Below, piece by piece: positions 14,401 to 24,723 of a stretch of DNA of 64,000 nt. Each line of letters opens with the position of its first letter. Positions within the stretch are counted from its first letter, which is position 1. A program made the position numbers and the translations under genes. Location: NCBI RefSeq assembly GCF_954871325.1, contig NC_088777.1, positions 47,221,366-47,285,365 of the forward strand. The letters run 5' to 3'. A model generated the notes under the pieces. That model did no database searches and was not told the DNA's origin. It saw only the letters and a list, made by a program, of their open reading frames with translations. This DNA is from Gordionus sp. m RMFG-2023 (lineage: Eukaryota > Nematomorpha > Gordioida > Chordodea > Parachordodidae).

Positions 14401-15086
14401 TTGGGCATATTGCTCTCAAAATTTGAGGCTGGCTTTGATTCGAAAGAGTTGAGATCGCCTAATTCTTCGACCGATTCCTCGGAATCATAGTGATTAATGG
14501 TGGTAATACAATTAGCAAAATTATTACAGTTATTTTTGCATTTAACCGACGATCCGCTGGATAATGTAGGAATGTAAGGTGATGACAATGCAACGTTGTC
14601 GTAATTTGAATGGATCTTATCGTATTTAAATATTGACATATTTGGTCGTTCGATCTCCATTTTCGGATTCACGTAATCTTCCTCATCATCATCATTATTA
14701 TCATTATAATTAATTTTGGTGGGACATTTTGTATCAAATTTTTGGGCGGCTATTGGCTCTGAATTCACCCCATTTTGTGAGAAGTTCTGTTTAGGGAATA
14801 ATTCTTCCCTCACCCTACCACCATTGCATTTGTTCCCACTAACGAAATCATAGTAATAATTGTTTTCGTTTGTGTCGTACATTTTAGCCAAGTTGGCGTA
14901 ATACGAATTGTACAACAAATTTATTCCTTTGTCAGCGCCATTCGGTATGGGAATAATGGAATCTAAATTAAAGACAGTCGGGAGGAAATTGTTGTTTAAA
15001 TGATTCGCATGGTTAGTGTTTCTAGGTTCTCCCGCATCTACTCTCTTCCGCAACTTTCTTGGCATAGCGAAGGGAAGATGTTCCAT
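2313..15086 (-). CDS. pros: prospero/Prox1-like homeodomain transcription factor, four coding exons
   Basis: Predicted coding sequence joins 15086-11351, 9093-8943, 3659-3515 and 2492-2313 (4212 nt, 1403 residues plus stop). In known animals Prospero/Prox proteins are nuclear DNA-binding regulators that drive cell-cycle exit and differentiation of neural and other cells. Seen here: an N-terminal [14 protein letters not shown] motif (about residues 10-23), a long Asn/Tyr/Ser-rich middle, then a C-terminal homeo-prospero domain of about 155 residues (about 1248-1403) with [45 protein letters not shown] and [10 protein letters not shown]. The introns end GT..AG and the phases (1, 2, 0) are consistent, with no stop across any junction. 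I know Drosophila Prospero to be of similar length. Identity is near certain. The 5' UTR and promoter are not located. Confidence 0.96.
2493..3514 (-). other. pros intron 3
   Basis: 1.0-kb intron with donor GTTTTT and acceptor ATATAAAG, both rather weak matches to consensus, but flanked by strongly conserved prospero-domain coding sequence. It contains one copy of the GCTAACTGTTAATGCAGGG motif (2830-2848) that recurs elsewhere in the window, and a GC-richer patch at about 2880-2960. Confidence 0.85.
3515..3659 (-). CDS. pros: pros coding exon 3: homeodomain end and prospero-domain start
   Basis: 145 nt encoding the third base of Arg1296 and residues 1297-1344. It begins [15 protein letters not shown], equivalent to the EFYYIQMEKYARQA recognition-helix end of known Prospero/Prox proteins, with conservative changes (Y to F, M to I, Y to F). 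It ends [18 protein letters not shown], the start of the prospero domain. The acceptor is GACACTTCAG at 3660 and the donor is CAA/GTTTTT at 3515/3514. Phase 2 on entry and phase 0 on exit fit exons 2 and 4. It lies 5.3 kb from exon 2 and 1.0 kb from exon 4. Confidence 0.95.
6269..6367. mobile_element. fragments of family A and family B miniature elements
   Basis: TAGTGTTGTTAAA (family A tip) at 6269, followed almost at once by GATCTGCATCGGGCC and two CCCGGCCCG tracts typical of the family B body. No matching right ends or target duplication are visible. It looks like a degraded nested or composite remnant inside pros intron 2. Confidence 0.5.
7439..7595. mobile_element. family A hAT-like MITE, left part
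   Basis: Starts TAGTGCTGTTAAACGGCTCG and continues with the family A body (TTTTTAAAAACCGCTA, CAATATTTTATCC, AAGATTTTGCTTATAGATGG). The right terminal repeat is missing or diverged beyond recognition. Lies in pros intron 2. Confidence 0.7.
7688..7856. mobile_element. family C hAT-like MITE with perfect 8-bp target duplication
   Basis: Ends CAGAGTTGTTAAAGGATC and GTATCTTTAAACAACTCTG, flanked on both sides by ATAAATAT (7680-7687 and 7857-7864). The 169-bp body is built almost entirely of short TATCTAGATAC-type palindromic units. An 8-bp duplication and CAGAG ends are hallmarks of hAT transposons. It has no coding capacity, so it would need a transposase in trans. The perfect duplication suggests a fairly recent insertion. 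Confidence 0.9.
8681..8881. mobile_element. family A MITE, degraded copy
   Basis: The right end is clear (GACCCGAATAGGGCTTTTTAACAACACTA). The body has GTAATATTATGTAAGC and TAGATGTCCAAGCATTT, shared with other family A copies. The left end (TAGTATTCTATTAGCCC) is diverged, and no target duplication is evident. It lies just downstream of the pros exon 2 donor site. Confidence 0.65.
8943..9093 (-). CDS. pros: pros coding exon 2: first two thirds of the homeodomain
   Basis: 151 nt encoding residues 1247-1295 plus the split codons at both ends. The reading is [15 protein letters not shown], then [23 protein letters not shown] and QLVKWFSNF, which is the start of the atypical Prospero homeodomain. 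[14 protein letters not shown] and the [17 protein letters not shown] blocks match arthropod Prospero as I remember it. The acceptor is ATAATCAAG at 9094 and the donor is TTCAG/GTTAAA at 8943/8942. The acceptor completes the codon left open by exon 1 (A|CC, Thr). A naive open frame starting at the internal Met and running into the intron overlaps this exon. Alternative use of a nearby acceptor is possible, since Drosophila prospero is alternatively spliced here. Confidence 0.95.
9155..9287. mobile_element. family B CCCGG-rich MITE, short copy
   Basis: CAGAGACC left end and GTCTCTG right end, with a body of CGCCCGGCCCGGG and GACCCGGGCCGAG arms. Flanks ATGCATTT (9147-9154) and ATATATTT (9288-9295) match at 6 of 8 positions, a plausible hAT target duplication. 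It is shorter than the copies at 29095 and 52078. Confidence 0.75.
10058..10166. mobile_element. family A MITE, right-end fragment
   Basis: Contains TCTCAGGCTTACATAATATTA, TTTGGCTAAAATCTTAATTGGG and a terminal AAAACACTA, matching the right half of family A copies. The left half is not recognisable. In pros intron 1. Confidence 0.55.
11351..15086 (-). CDS. pros: pros coding exon 1: N-terminal and linker region, residues 1-1245
   Basis: Open for 1245 codons plus one base from ATG at 15086. A second in-frame ATG lies seven codons downstream, just before the basic motif [14 protein letters not shown], which corresponds to the SRQTKRRRVD region at the start of vertebrate Prox1 and is a likely nuclear localisation signal. 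Residues about 380-406 ([20 protein letters not shown]) resemble the conserved helical block upstream of the homeodomain in Prox proteins. A second basic cluster AKRKRV is near 433. A tract near 820-840 has PPPAPYF followed by YKRKK, and [10 protein letters not shown] follows at about 875. The rest is low-complexity and Asn/Tyr/Ser/His-rich. The open frame runs past the donor (GTAATA at 11350) to 11292, but those last codons are AT-rich intron read-through. The exon is visibly less AT-rich than its surroundings. Confidence 0.93.
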
Positions 15087-16202
15087 TATTAAATGATTTT
15101 ACAAATGATCATAATATTTTCGAAAGTTTTCTTTTGGTGGTCTTTATCATAGTTTATTTTTTTTATTTAAAAAAATGTTTAAAATTTAATATAAATTTTT
15201 TTTTCTATTAATTTCTAATCAAATAAAAATAATTTTGAATAAAATTATAATATTTATTTAAAGTTTGAAAAAAAATTATTTATAAACTTGTTAAAAATAT
15301 TTATTAAAAATTCTTCAAAAACTTTAATAATATTGTAAATTTTTAATAAATTTTTTATACATCTCTTTCCAAGATTTGATTTGGAGAACTTTAAAATAAT
15401 TTCTAAAATTAATTTAATTTGTGATTTTTTTTAAAGAAAAATAAAATAAAATTTAATATTAAAAGTCGCAAATCCTTTTCAATAAGATTTTTTAATATTT
15501 TATATTGATTTGTAACAAAAATAAAAACAAAAAAATTTCTTTGATACAAAAAAAAACAAAGAAAATTTTTTTTTTTTTCATTATTAGGTTTAAATTAGAA
15601 AAATATATATAATTTGATTTTTGTTTTATTAAAAAAAAATATAAAATAGACTCGAATTAAATTTTAAATATTATTAAATAATTATTGATTTAATTAATTC
15701 CAATAAATTATTGTGGAAAGTTTCATCCTTTTTATAAGGACTCAAAAAAGTGTTTTGCTCAAAAAGAGAGTACTATATGAGGCTTATCTAATAGCAAATA
15801 TTAAATCGAATCTAGTCTATATATTAGGTTACAAATAATTTCTTAAAAACTCTTAAGAATAATGATATCAGCTTAAAATGGTGTTAGTTTAAGAATTATT
15901 AATTTAAATATGTATTGGAACAGGTGGGGAGGTGGCTAAAAATTCTCCCTTCCCCCCCCCCCTTTTTAAAAAATTCAGAAATTTACTTAATTCTCATTTT
16001 TATGAGAATTTCCTGTTCACCCCCAAAAATAAAATATACAAAAAATAAATTTATAAATAATTAATTTTTAAGATCATGCCATACGCCGAGATTGAGGAGT
16101 GAAACCTTTGCTTGGGAATGTTGATGGAATTAGAAATTTGATCATTTTATTGCATATAAATATTTATTGTATTTATATAGATATTTATATTTACCTCAGA
16201 GG
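15087..16202. other. AT-rich region directly upstream of pros exon 1
   Basis: Extreme AT-rich sequence with long A and T runs, where the 5' UTR or an upstream intron of pros should lie. No TATA box or splice acceptor could be singled out in this composition. An 11-C run is at 15952-15962. Confidence 0.4.
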
Positions 16203-16419
16203 TAGTGTTGGTAAACGGCTGGTTTTAAAGCGATTTTTAAAAACGGTTGTATTTTATCCAGAATAATATTGCCTAAGCCTCTAGATTCCGCTAGTAGATG
16301 TCCAAACCTTTATTCCTTCTACAAACAAAATCTTCAGGCTTGCGTAATATTATTGAAGATAAAATATTGAGTTAGCCGTTTTTAAAAATCGACTCAAAAC
16401 AAGCCGTTTAACAACACTA
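16203..16419. mobile_element. family A hAT-like MITE
   Basis: Begins TAGTGTTGGTAAACGGCTGG and ends GCCGTTTAACAACACTA. The arms (TTTTTAAAAACGG and GTTAGCCGTTTTTAAAAATC) make the element largely self-complementary. Flanks CTCAGAGG and CTCAAAAG match at 6 of 8 positions. Confidence 0.85.
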
Positions 16420-19400
16420 CTCAAAAGGGGGGCTGCGTAATCATTGAATTTAAGGTGGTAAATAGTTGTGAAAACTAATCTATTCACGAAGGCTGGGGAA
16501 GTGTATTTTTTTTTTAAATTTTCTTTTTTCTTTCTAGTATATTTGATTTTATTTTTTCCCCTTTATTTATAATTAAAATGCAAAAAAAAAAATTTTGATA
16601 GTAATTTCTGGCCATATTAAAAATTTAAAATTAGCGCATATGTTAAATGGCTTGTACAAGCTTCGTTTAAACCTAAGAAAAATAATCCAATCGTAATGTA
16701 AAGCATTTTTTTGGTCCAAATAAATGTCTTGTTCTATCCGTAGTTACACCACCTGGCTTAAAATATTTTTGCTAGTGACTTTCAAAATCTAAGACCGGGA
16801 AAATATGTTTTTGAGGGAACCGGTTCTATATAAGGCATAAGGCCAACCGCCATAACCCTTTTTCTTTTTTATAGCTAAATATTTCAAATTTGGTATTTTT
16901 GTAAAACATATTCTTTACCATACGATTATTTAGAAGTGTGGGCTCCGTATTAAAAAAAAATTTTATTGATCCTAAAACCATTTTATCGCAACTTTTTCGC
17001 CAAATTTTTATTTTTGATGTTTCTTTGCTTTGCTGAGGCGAAAGTATACAACTCTTTCAAATATTATAGAATTTATATACCACGTTCTGATTTAACTTGG
17101 TCCATAATTTCTAGCTCATTTAGTAAAAATGTTGGAATCAATTAGGTATTCTCGCTACCTTCAATTCATCACTCTAAACATCATTTAAGTAAAGAAAACC
17201 TAAATTTAAGCATGCTCATATATAGAACATCAATCAACCTTTAGATAAATGATTTTCCAACTCTGGATATGAAGCACCCTACCGGTAAATTTATCCCCCA
17301 GAAAAAGTTATATTAGATATCTTATATAAATTCATACTAAAAGTGAAATTAGATAAGTGAAAACCTAAATGAAAGTAAAACAATTTTGTATAGTATTAAA
17401 ATTTAATTCATCATAAAAAATTATTTTCTTTTGTATCAAGATCATAAATATTTTATTATTTACTTGACTATCTAAAAATATTTATTATTCCGTATTCAAG
17501 GGTATTAGATTTCTTAGAACTCGTTACAGATAATATAGAAGATGTGCTTGGGATGCACTGAAAATATAAAACTTGACTATCTTTATAATTTTTATAACCA
17601 TGCTGCTTGCTATTTGGCAGATAAAGATATAAAATAATCTCATAATCTCAATCACATTCTATTTTAAAATTTTAGTTTTTTTTTTATTAAATTTTGAACT
17701 ATATATATATATATATATACTATTTGATAGATCAGGATTAGAAAACATAATAAGATATAATGGTTGTGTGGGCGTATACTTTAAAATTCTATTATTTTTT
17801 GTATCATTTTATTTATTTTTTTTTAAATTTAGAAGATTTCTAATATATATACTATATATTATGTGTTTCAGTTAATTATTGATTTGTTGAAGATTTTTAT
17901 TTTTGAAATCTCATTAATTATTCGGATGTCTAGGCTTGCAAACATATAAAACCTTAATGAAAATTTAAATGATTTCTTTATGTATATTTATGCGACAACG
18001 AATAAAAAGACCCATTTTTCAATAAAAATATATGTTTACCTATTTTATACATATATATATATTTTTTTTTAAAATACAATTAATGTTATATATATCTTTA
18101 ATTAATTATTTAACAGGGCAAATATTTAATCATTTCTTGGAAATTTTCTTACTAAAAAAAATTAAAATATTTTATTTTAAATATTCTCAAAAGAAAATAG
18201 CAAATTCTTTTATTTGAATATTTATAATAACAGTGTAACACTAGAGTTTATTGCCTATATAATATTATAAATACAGATATAGAAACAGTAACCATCGTTG
18301 AGGAGAAGTAGGGAAGGGGTTCAAGTCCCTTAGAAAAATTTGGAGAGAGACTCCTTGAACGTTATTGAAATTTTATAGTTGTAAACATAAAGAAAGTTAA
18401 ACTAAAATTTTTGCTGTAGTCATAGATTTGAAAGAAAAATTAGTAAAAGCTAATAAATTATAAAAAAATAACAACTATTATTCAAAAATAATAAGTGGGC
18501 ATAAAGATCTCCAATATAATCTGGAGGAAACCCCACATAGTACCCCCCCACTCCAAATAGAATTTCTAACATGTATAGCAAAAAACATTATGTTGAATAA
18601 TTGAGTCAGTTTTTAATTAAACAAAAAAAAATTTGATTTCCAATTCCTCCAATAGATTAAATGCGGGAGATTTACAATAAAAAAAGAAAAATTCCAAAGA
18701 AATATAAGGATTAATAAATTTCTGAAGAAGAAGTTAGGCATTTGAGGGAGAGAAACAACATTTTGATAGTTTCTAATATATAATATTAGGATCCGTAAAG
18801 GAAATATATGGAGGAATTATTTTGCTTTTCAAAGGAGTTGAAGAGAATTTAGAACTAATAAATATGTTTATTAAAGAATATTAAATATGAAAAAAATAAG
18901 CTTTCTTGATTTCAAAACACTTCTCTACTAAATGTCAACGGGAGGACACTACACCATTAAAGGTATATTATTTATTGAAAAACGTTTTTCTTTAACCTGT
19001 TCTTGAAAGATTATTTTAAGTTTAAAAATTACATGATATGATTATTGTTTTGATTTCGAATATATAGCTAAATAATTAAAACATAATAATTTAATTTATT
19101 CAAAAAAATAATAATCTTTTCCTACCCATTAATTTACTATCTGTAAAATATGTAATATAATTTAAAAATATTGCCAAAACGACGCTTAACCTTTGACATT
19201 TTATTTAATTTTTATCCCTTATTTTTTCAGCTATAAAAAAATATTTTTTTAAAATATTTTTAAAATTTTTTTTGGAGTATATATATATATATATTAAATA
19301 TGGGATTTTTTTTTAAAAAAAAAACAAAGGTAAAAAGGTATAATAATATAATATAAAAATATATAATTGATAATTATTTTTGGGATGCATAGCTTTATTA

Positions 19401-19827
19401 ACTAATACCATTATATAATGTATATCTATATCTATATTTAATTTTTAATGTTTGTATTTTTTTAATTGTATTTTTTTCTGTGTAAATTTTTTTATCCCAG
19501 ATTAATATAACTGGGCATTTAGAAAGGTGAGGAAAATAATTAAGACAGATATTATATAGGTATATAACTCTGGTGGGTAAATTTGTGAGAAATTTATTAT
19601 TGTATTATAAAATGTATATATAACATTATTTTATAATATATAATATAAGTTATATTTTAGGCTTTTAAGAGTATACAATGTATATTATAAGTTTAAAAAA
19701 ATTAAATATTTAAGTCTACCTTAAAAACCTAAGAGTTAGAATAAAGAAAGAAAGAAATTAACTAGAATAAAAATAAGCCCAAATGATTTATTTATTTTTG
19801 ATGTTAATTTGGTTGTGATTGTTATAA
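16420..19827. other. AT-rich intergenic stretch
   Basis: No gene or transposon end recognised. Contains ATATAT microsatellites (for example 17701-17720), A/T runs and one short open frame (18032-18217) of low-complexity Phe/Ile composition. A slightly GC-richer patch at about 16620-16860 shows no motif I know. Confidence 0.5.
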
Positions 19828-20168
19828 AAAAGCAAAAGATTTATTTGTAAAGGACTATGTGTAATTCGTACCCAGGAAGCCCTTAAAATACTACGTAACC
19901 TCAGGGAAGCCAATGATATTAATCCTCCACCCACTACCCCAAATATACTCCCTATCACCCGCCTCCTCAAGGATGATCTTACTTCTTTACCCTACGCCTC
20001 TCATGTTAAAAGTCCCTACGCGACTAATATATGCCGTTCTTAAGAACCGCACGAATTACCAAGGAAGCTATAACAATAAGAGACAATCCACAATGTTATT
20101 TGCTTTTCGATCCTCATAAATTATGTTTACCACCATTTGAAGTAGAAGAAGAAAAAAAAATATTATAA
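19828..20168 (+). pseudogene. unrecognised coding-like island in two frames
   Basis: About 340 bp markedly richer in G+C than its surroundings. One frame is open from 19828 to the stop at 20041 and reads as ordinary protein, with CKGLCVIRTQEALKILRNLR, NDINPPPTTPNILPITRLL and SLPYASHVKSPYA. The next frame is open from about 20040 to the stop at 20166 and also reads well, with ARITKEAITIRDN, CYLLFDPHKLCLPPF and an acidic EVEEE tail. There is no convincing Met start. Either a frame change has broken a single gene or these are exon pieces. I do not recognise the family. The overlapping frame at 19913-20119 and the minus-strand frame at 19788-19970 are probably shadows. Confidence 0.45.
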
Positions 20169-20938
20169 TTATAGGTAGGAATGAAAACTTTATAAATATA
20201 AAGAATTTTTATGTTTTAAATATAAAAAAAAAAAATTAAAAGTCAGAAATCGGTCTAACAAAATTAAATTCAAGTTATTAAATAAAACCATTTTTTTAAA
20301 AAAATTTATCTATTTATTAACAATTAAACTCTTCAGTCCTCCAATCCTCACACAAGATCCAAAAAGTATTATTTATTACAATAAAAACTTTTTATCCTCA
20401 TTTTCAAATTTTTTTGTTTCTTTCTCTCTATTAAGAGTTTGTGTTTTTAAAAATATATAAATATTTATCTAGATTTGATATAAATTTTATTCGGTTTAAA
20501 CTTTATAGCTAAATAAAGCCATTCTCCATTCATCTACTTTCTACCATTATTAATTTTTTTTTAAATTATATAAAAATAATTATAAATATGGGATAATAAT
20601 TTTTTATTTTATTAAGTTTTGAAAGAAGAAAGAACACTAATTTTTTTTAGTTAATATATTAGGAATTATCCCACGTTAAAATTATGTAGTCTTTTAAAAA
20701 AATAAAAAATATATAAGTTGAAAAATAAAAAAAAATTTTTAAAACAAAAAAAATGAGTATTTTAAAAATATATAAAATTATATTTATTAATTTTAAAGTG
20801 GTAAATGGAAATAAATAAAGATTATTACTATACATACAATGGGGTTGGGGGAGTATATATGATTCGACACTGAAGTTTTTGACTTGACACTGATGAACAT
20901 ATTTGAACATAATAATTCATAATATTATCGATGTAAGA
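20169..20938. other. AT-rich stretch, nothing identified
   Basis: Poly-A/T rich. The minus-strand open frame 20659-20910 is Phe/Ile/Leu/Tyr-rich with no recognisable domain and fits chance in AT-rich DNA. Confidence 0.5.
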
Positions 20939-21105
20939 CAGTAATGTTAACGGCTCAATTTTTTTTAAAAACGACTGGCCCAATATTTTAGCCAAAAATA
21001 TTGCGCAATCTAAAGATTTTGTTCATAGATGGCCAGAACGGTTTGGAGATCTATTTAACGAAATCTCGAGGCTCTAACATTTCTTGGCTAAAATAAGACA
21101 CTTTC
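20939..21105. mobile_element. family A MITE, left part
   Basis: CAGTAATGTTAACGGCTCAA followed by the family A body (AAAAACGACTGGCCCAATATTTTAG, AAGATTTTGTTCATAGATGG, CGAAATCTCGAGGC). The right terminal repeat is not recognisable. An (AT)n microsatellite follows at about 21127-21150. Confidence 0.65.
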
Positions 21106-21526
21106 TTTGATAAACAAAAAAATAAGTATATATATATATATATATATATTATAAAAATAATATTTAAGACGTATCAACTCAAAATAGAATTCCTTAATTG
21201 CTCATAATTGAAAAATAAATTTTTTTATATAGCTAAGAATTTTTACTTTAAATTCGCAGATATTTTTTTTGACGCTTTTCTGAATGCTTCATATCTTTTT
21301 TTGTGGGCGACATTTTTTAATCTGAGAATTTAAGTTTTAAACCTGATTATATAATTTGTTATACAAATGACAAAAATTTTAAAATATTTTAAGTTTTATA
21401 AATATTAAAATTTTAGTGTTACCAATAAAAAAAAGTGGGGTACGCCGAAACAAGACAGGGTAGGTTGGAACATGACCTAGGACCAATAAAAAAATATATA
21501 TATAATTGTTTGGTTAAAATACCCAC

Positions 21527-21686
21527 CAATGTTTTAAGAGCTTGATTCAGCTATTTAAATTAAGATTTTAGTAAAATAATATTATAGATACGAGATTTCG
21601 TTAATAGCTGTCCCCTTGCGTAATCTTTATTCGTTAAAATATTTGGTTATTTTTTTTAAAAAAAATCAAGCAGTGTAACAACACTA
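21527..21686. mobile_element. family A MITE, diverged copy
   Basis: The right end TGTAACAACACTA is clear. The left end, CAATGTTTTAAGAGCTTGATTC, is a degraded TAGTGTTGTTAAACGGCTCG. The interior keeps GAGATTTCGTTAATAGCTGTCC. No target duplication was found. Confidence 0.55.
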
Positions 21687-21838
21687 AATCCCAAAGCACC
21701 TAGAATGCTGGTATTGGATCCCCCCTCCTGCTTTAAATTAATCATCATATCAGGAATAGATGACTCAATGTTTGATGATAAAACTACCTTCGACTGGGAA
21801 CTTCTCGGTGATAAACAAGGACAGAGGCATATTAACAA
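21687..21838 (-). other. possible coding exon, unrecognised
   Basis: A GC-richer patch next to a MITE. The minus-strand frame reads LSPRSSQSKVVLSS, ESSIPDMMINLKQEGG, NTSILGAL, ordinary protein composition rather than the Phe/Ile/Lys bias of chance frames here. CTAG/GTGC could be a donor. Its strand matches pros, so an upstream pros exon is conceivable, but I have no homology to support that. Confidence 0.2.
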
Positions 21839-24289
21839 AGGGGTTAAAAAAATATCAAGACATTAAATTATATAGTACAATTTTTTTCTTTCTTTTCATA
21901 AAAGCTAATATTAATAATTGACTTATATAATATATTGCACCTTTTTTTAAAAATATAAGAGGGAGGTGGGGGAAGGATAATTATAATTATTCCCTTATTT
22001 ATATTAATAGAAAAAAAAAGATGGTGTAAATGTTTGAAAATATTAAAACATTCTTTTTCCCGTTAATCTATCTTCTTAATATTTTAATTATATTACTATT
22101 ATATTTCATCTTTAAATTTGCTAGAATTATATTTATTTTATTTTTTTTACAACGAAGTTTTTCCTTCTTATATATGATAGTCCATTTTTCAACACTTTTT
22201 TTTTTCATTTTTTTTTTATATAAGAAAAGATACAATTAAAAATAAAATAAATTTTTTTTTTTAATTCAATATCATAAGGAGTTTTTATTATATTTTATAA
22301 TATATATATTTTAAATTAATTTTAAGAAAAATGAAAGGAAATTCTATATAATGATGGCGTTTTCATAACAAAGGTCACAGGAAGATATTATATGGATAAT
22401 ATACTTGTAAAAAAAAATTTTTTTTAAAAAATATATATTAAGGAAAGGGATATTGAATAACAAATATAAAATTATAAAATTATAAAAATTCTCATTAAAA
22501 TTGTATGATAAATAACACCTCAAATTTAATCATGAAAATTAACCATTTTAGAACCTGCGATAAAAAGTAAATATTTTTTTTATAATCCTTGAAATCCATT
22601 AAGTTAATTGTATTTGCAAATCTTATAATAAATAATGGTTATAAATGAACCGGCCTAAAACGGTTCTTCGATAAGTGATTCAAAATTTTTAAAATTAAAA
22701 TTAATCTAGCTAACGTAGAGGAGACCGGGGGGTCACCCCTCTCTAACTCCATATCTATAATTATACTATGTTACCCTACAGTTTGTTCATATATTCGATG
22801 AATTAATCCAATAATTAATATTTTTAAAAAAATAAAAATTTTTTAGCGTCATATTGAAGCAGAAATCGCGTTCTAAATTTTGTCTGTTCGAAGAATTTAC
22901 TCATTTAAATTTATAAAATTACATATAAATGGAATCTTCACTAGAGACACCTGCAAAAGGACAAATACTCTTTGACCCAACCCAACTTGACCCGAGGGAG
23001 TATAAGCTTTTTCTGATTCTAACTCTAAAATTGTGTTTTTTTTTAAAAATATCCGACACAAACCGGACATAGCCCATGATTTATTGATATATCTAATTAA
23101 ATTCAAAAATTATAACAAAAATATTTCCCCAACCTAAATGACCATGTAGTAATAAGAAATGGAAAAAAATAATTGACCGGGGAATAATTGGCCATAATAT
23201 TCGTAAATGAATTGTAAGTTTTTAATAATTATAAATAGTAAATAATATTCATTTAAGTCATATCATGAACCATAAACAAATATCTTTGCCTGCTAGTGTT
23301 TAGAAAAAAAAAATATTATAAATTGTTTAAATAGAATATATAAAGAGTCAACCCCAGATATTATGGCCAGTCAACACCTGCAAAAAAAATGACTTTTGGT
23401 CGGATTTAGCATAAAAATTCTATCCGATATATAACTTTGATCTTGGTTAAATTAAAATTCAGTCCTTACATCTTTTATCTGTCATGGCGAATGGACACCT
23501 ATCTCCGGGTTCTCTTATAATATTGGCTTAGTAGAAAATAAATGGGAAAAATTTTTTCCCTCTTTAAACAGAGATTCTCTAGATCCTACTAAGTTAAAAA
23601 TGCTGAGACCCCCCTCCCGGTTACTAAGATAATAAATAAAATTACCATCTTGAGTCACCTCCCCCCCCCTCCTCAAATTTTAATGGTGTGCAATTTTTCT
23701 TACCCCCATCCCATGTTAGAGGAGTTCTATTATGATCTTTTGTGGGTTTTTAATATAGTAATAGGAAAAGAAACCCCTGAAAATACCCCTCCTTAAAAAT
23801 TTCACATAAAAATAGTTTGTTTTTTTAATTTGACTCTTATAAATAACACTTTATGAAATTCTCACATATATAGAATTTCTTCTACGAGATCTTTTTCAAA
23901 TCAAAAATCGAAAAGTGGTGATGAATTATTAGAGATGCTTTATCATAATAATATATGGGGGCTGGATGAAGTGGGAAGGGGGGGGGTAGAGTGCGAACCC
24001 GATTCTAGGCCTATTTTCCCCCAAATTTTATACTTAACTCCCAAAAAAATTATTAAGGATGTAACGGGAGAGAAATAATTGTTATTCAAACCACAATCAG
24101 TTTAAAAAATACATACTATTTATTCATGTCTACTGGAATACCTAATAACGCCAACGCACCTCATGTTGTAATGTAATGTGGAAGGAGAAAATATAAATAT
24201 AGTTAATAATTTTTAAAGTTATTCTTATTGCAAATATTTTAAAACTGATTTAAAACAGGTATATCAGCAAATAGGCTAACATCTAATAG
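21839..24289. other. AT-rich stretch with scattered GC-rich patches
   Basis: Chance open frames at 22030-22239 (plus) and 22897-23106 (minus). Poly-C and poly-G runs at 23661-23669 and 23978-23986. No recognised gene or transposon ends. Confidence 0.45.
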
Positions 24290-24723
24290 TGTTTTTGTGA
24301 CCTGATGGACGGCTTAGCATTTGTTCCCTTATGTGATATGGTCAATGCAATGACATTCCTGAGATCGATTATCTCGAGCAATGGTAAGGATATTCTTGAT
24401 TATTTCCAAAGAAGCATTACGGGAGGTCCCAAGAAGCAATTCACAGTCCCAGACACGTCGAAATAAGCCTCAATTTTCTCTGCAAACTTTAAGTGAATGA
24501 GAGCACTCTATCTGACGAAGAACGCACAAATAATCAATGGAATCATCATTTTTCTAATCTGGTTGGAAATAAACACCCATCAATCTGGGTATTGATTAAA
24601 AAAATGAAATGCTATGTGGCTACCGTTGAAACCAAACTTAGACGATGGCCTGTACTTGATGGGATGGGAAGCCTTCCAAGTTTTATAAGAGCGATTTCTT
24701 TCAATATTCGATGTCAATCCATT
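24290..24723 (+). mobile_element. MULE (Mutator-like) transposase remnant, C-terminal region
   Basis: Two coding-like stretches. About 24302-24466 reads GLAFVPLCDMVNAMTFLRS and DILDYFQRSITGG. The frame at 24493-24723 reads ESTLSDEERTNNQWNHHFSN and NKHPSIWVLIKKMK. This matches the end of animal MULE transposases as I know them (FVPxxDV..AF..L, LLDYFE..YIGG, TNN..EGWH..F....HP.IW.LI..L). The part carrying the catalytic residues lies upstream and is not recognisable. The frame is interrupted between the stretches, so it is a relic. Terminal inverted repeats were not found. Confidence 0.8.

Noticed and set aside
18310-18335. AGGGGTTCAAGTCCCTT as the T arm of a tRNA
   Set aside because: No A box, anticodon arm or acceptor stem at the right distance upstream.
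22030-22239. Hydrophobic open frame as a small membrane protein
   Set aside because: Poly-T-driven Phe/Ile/Leu run with no other coding sign.
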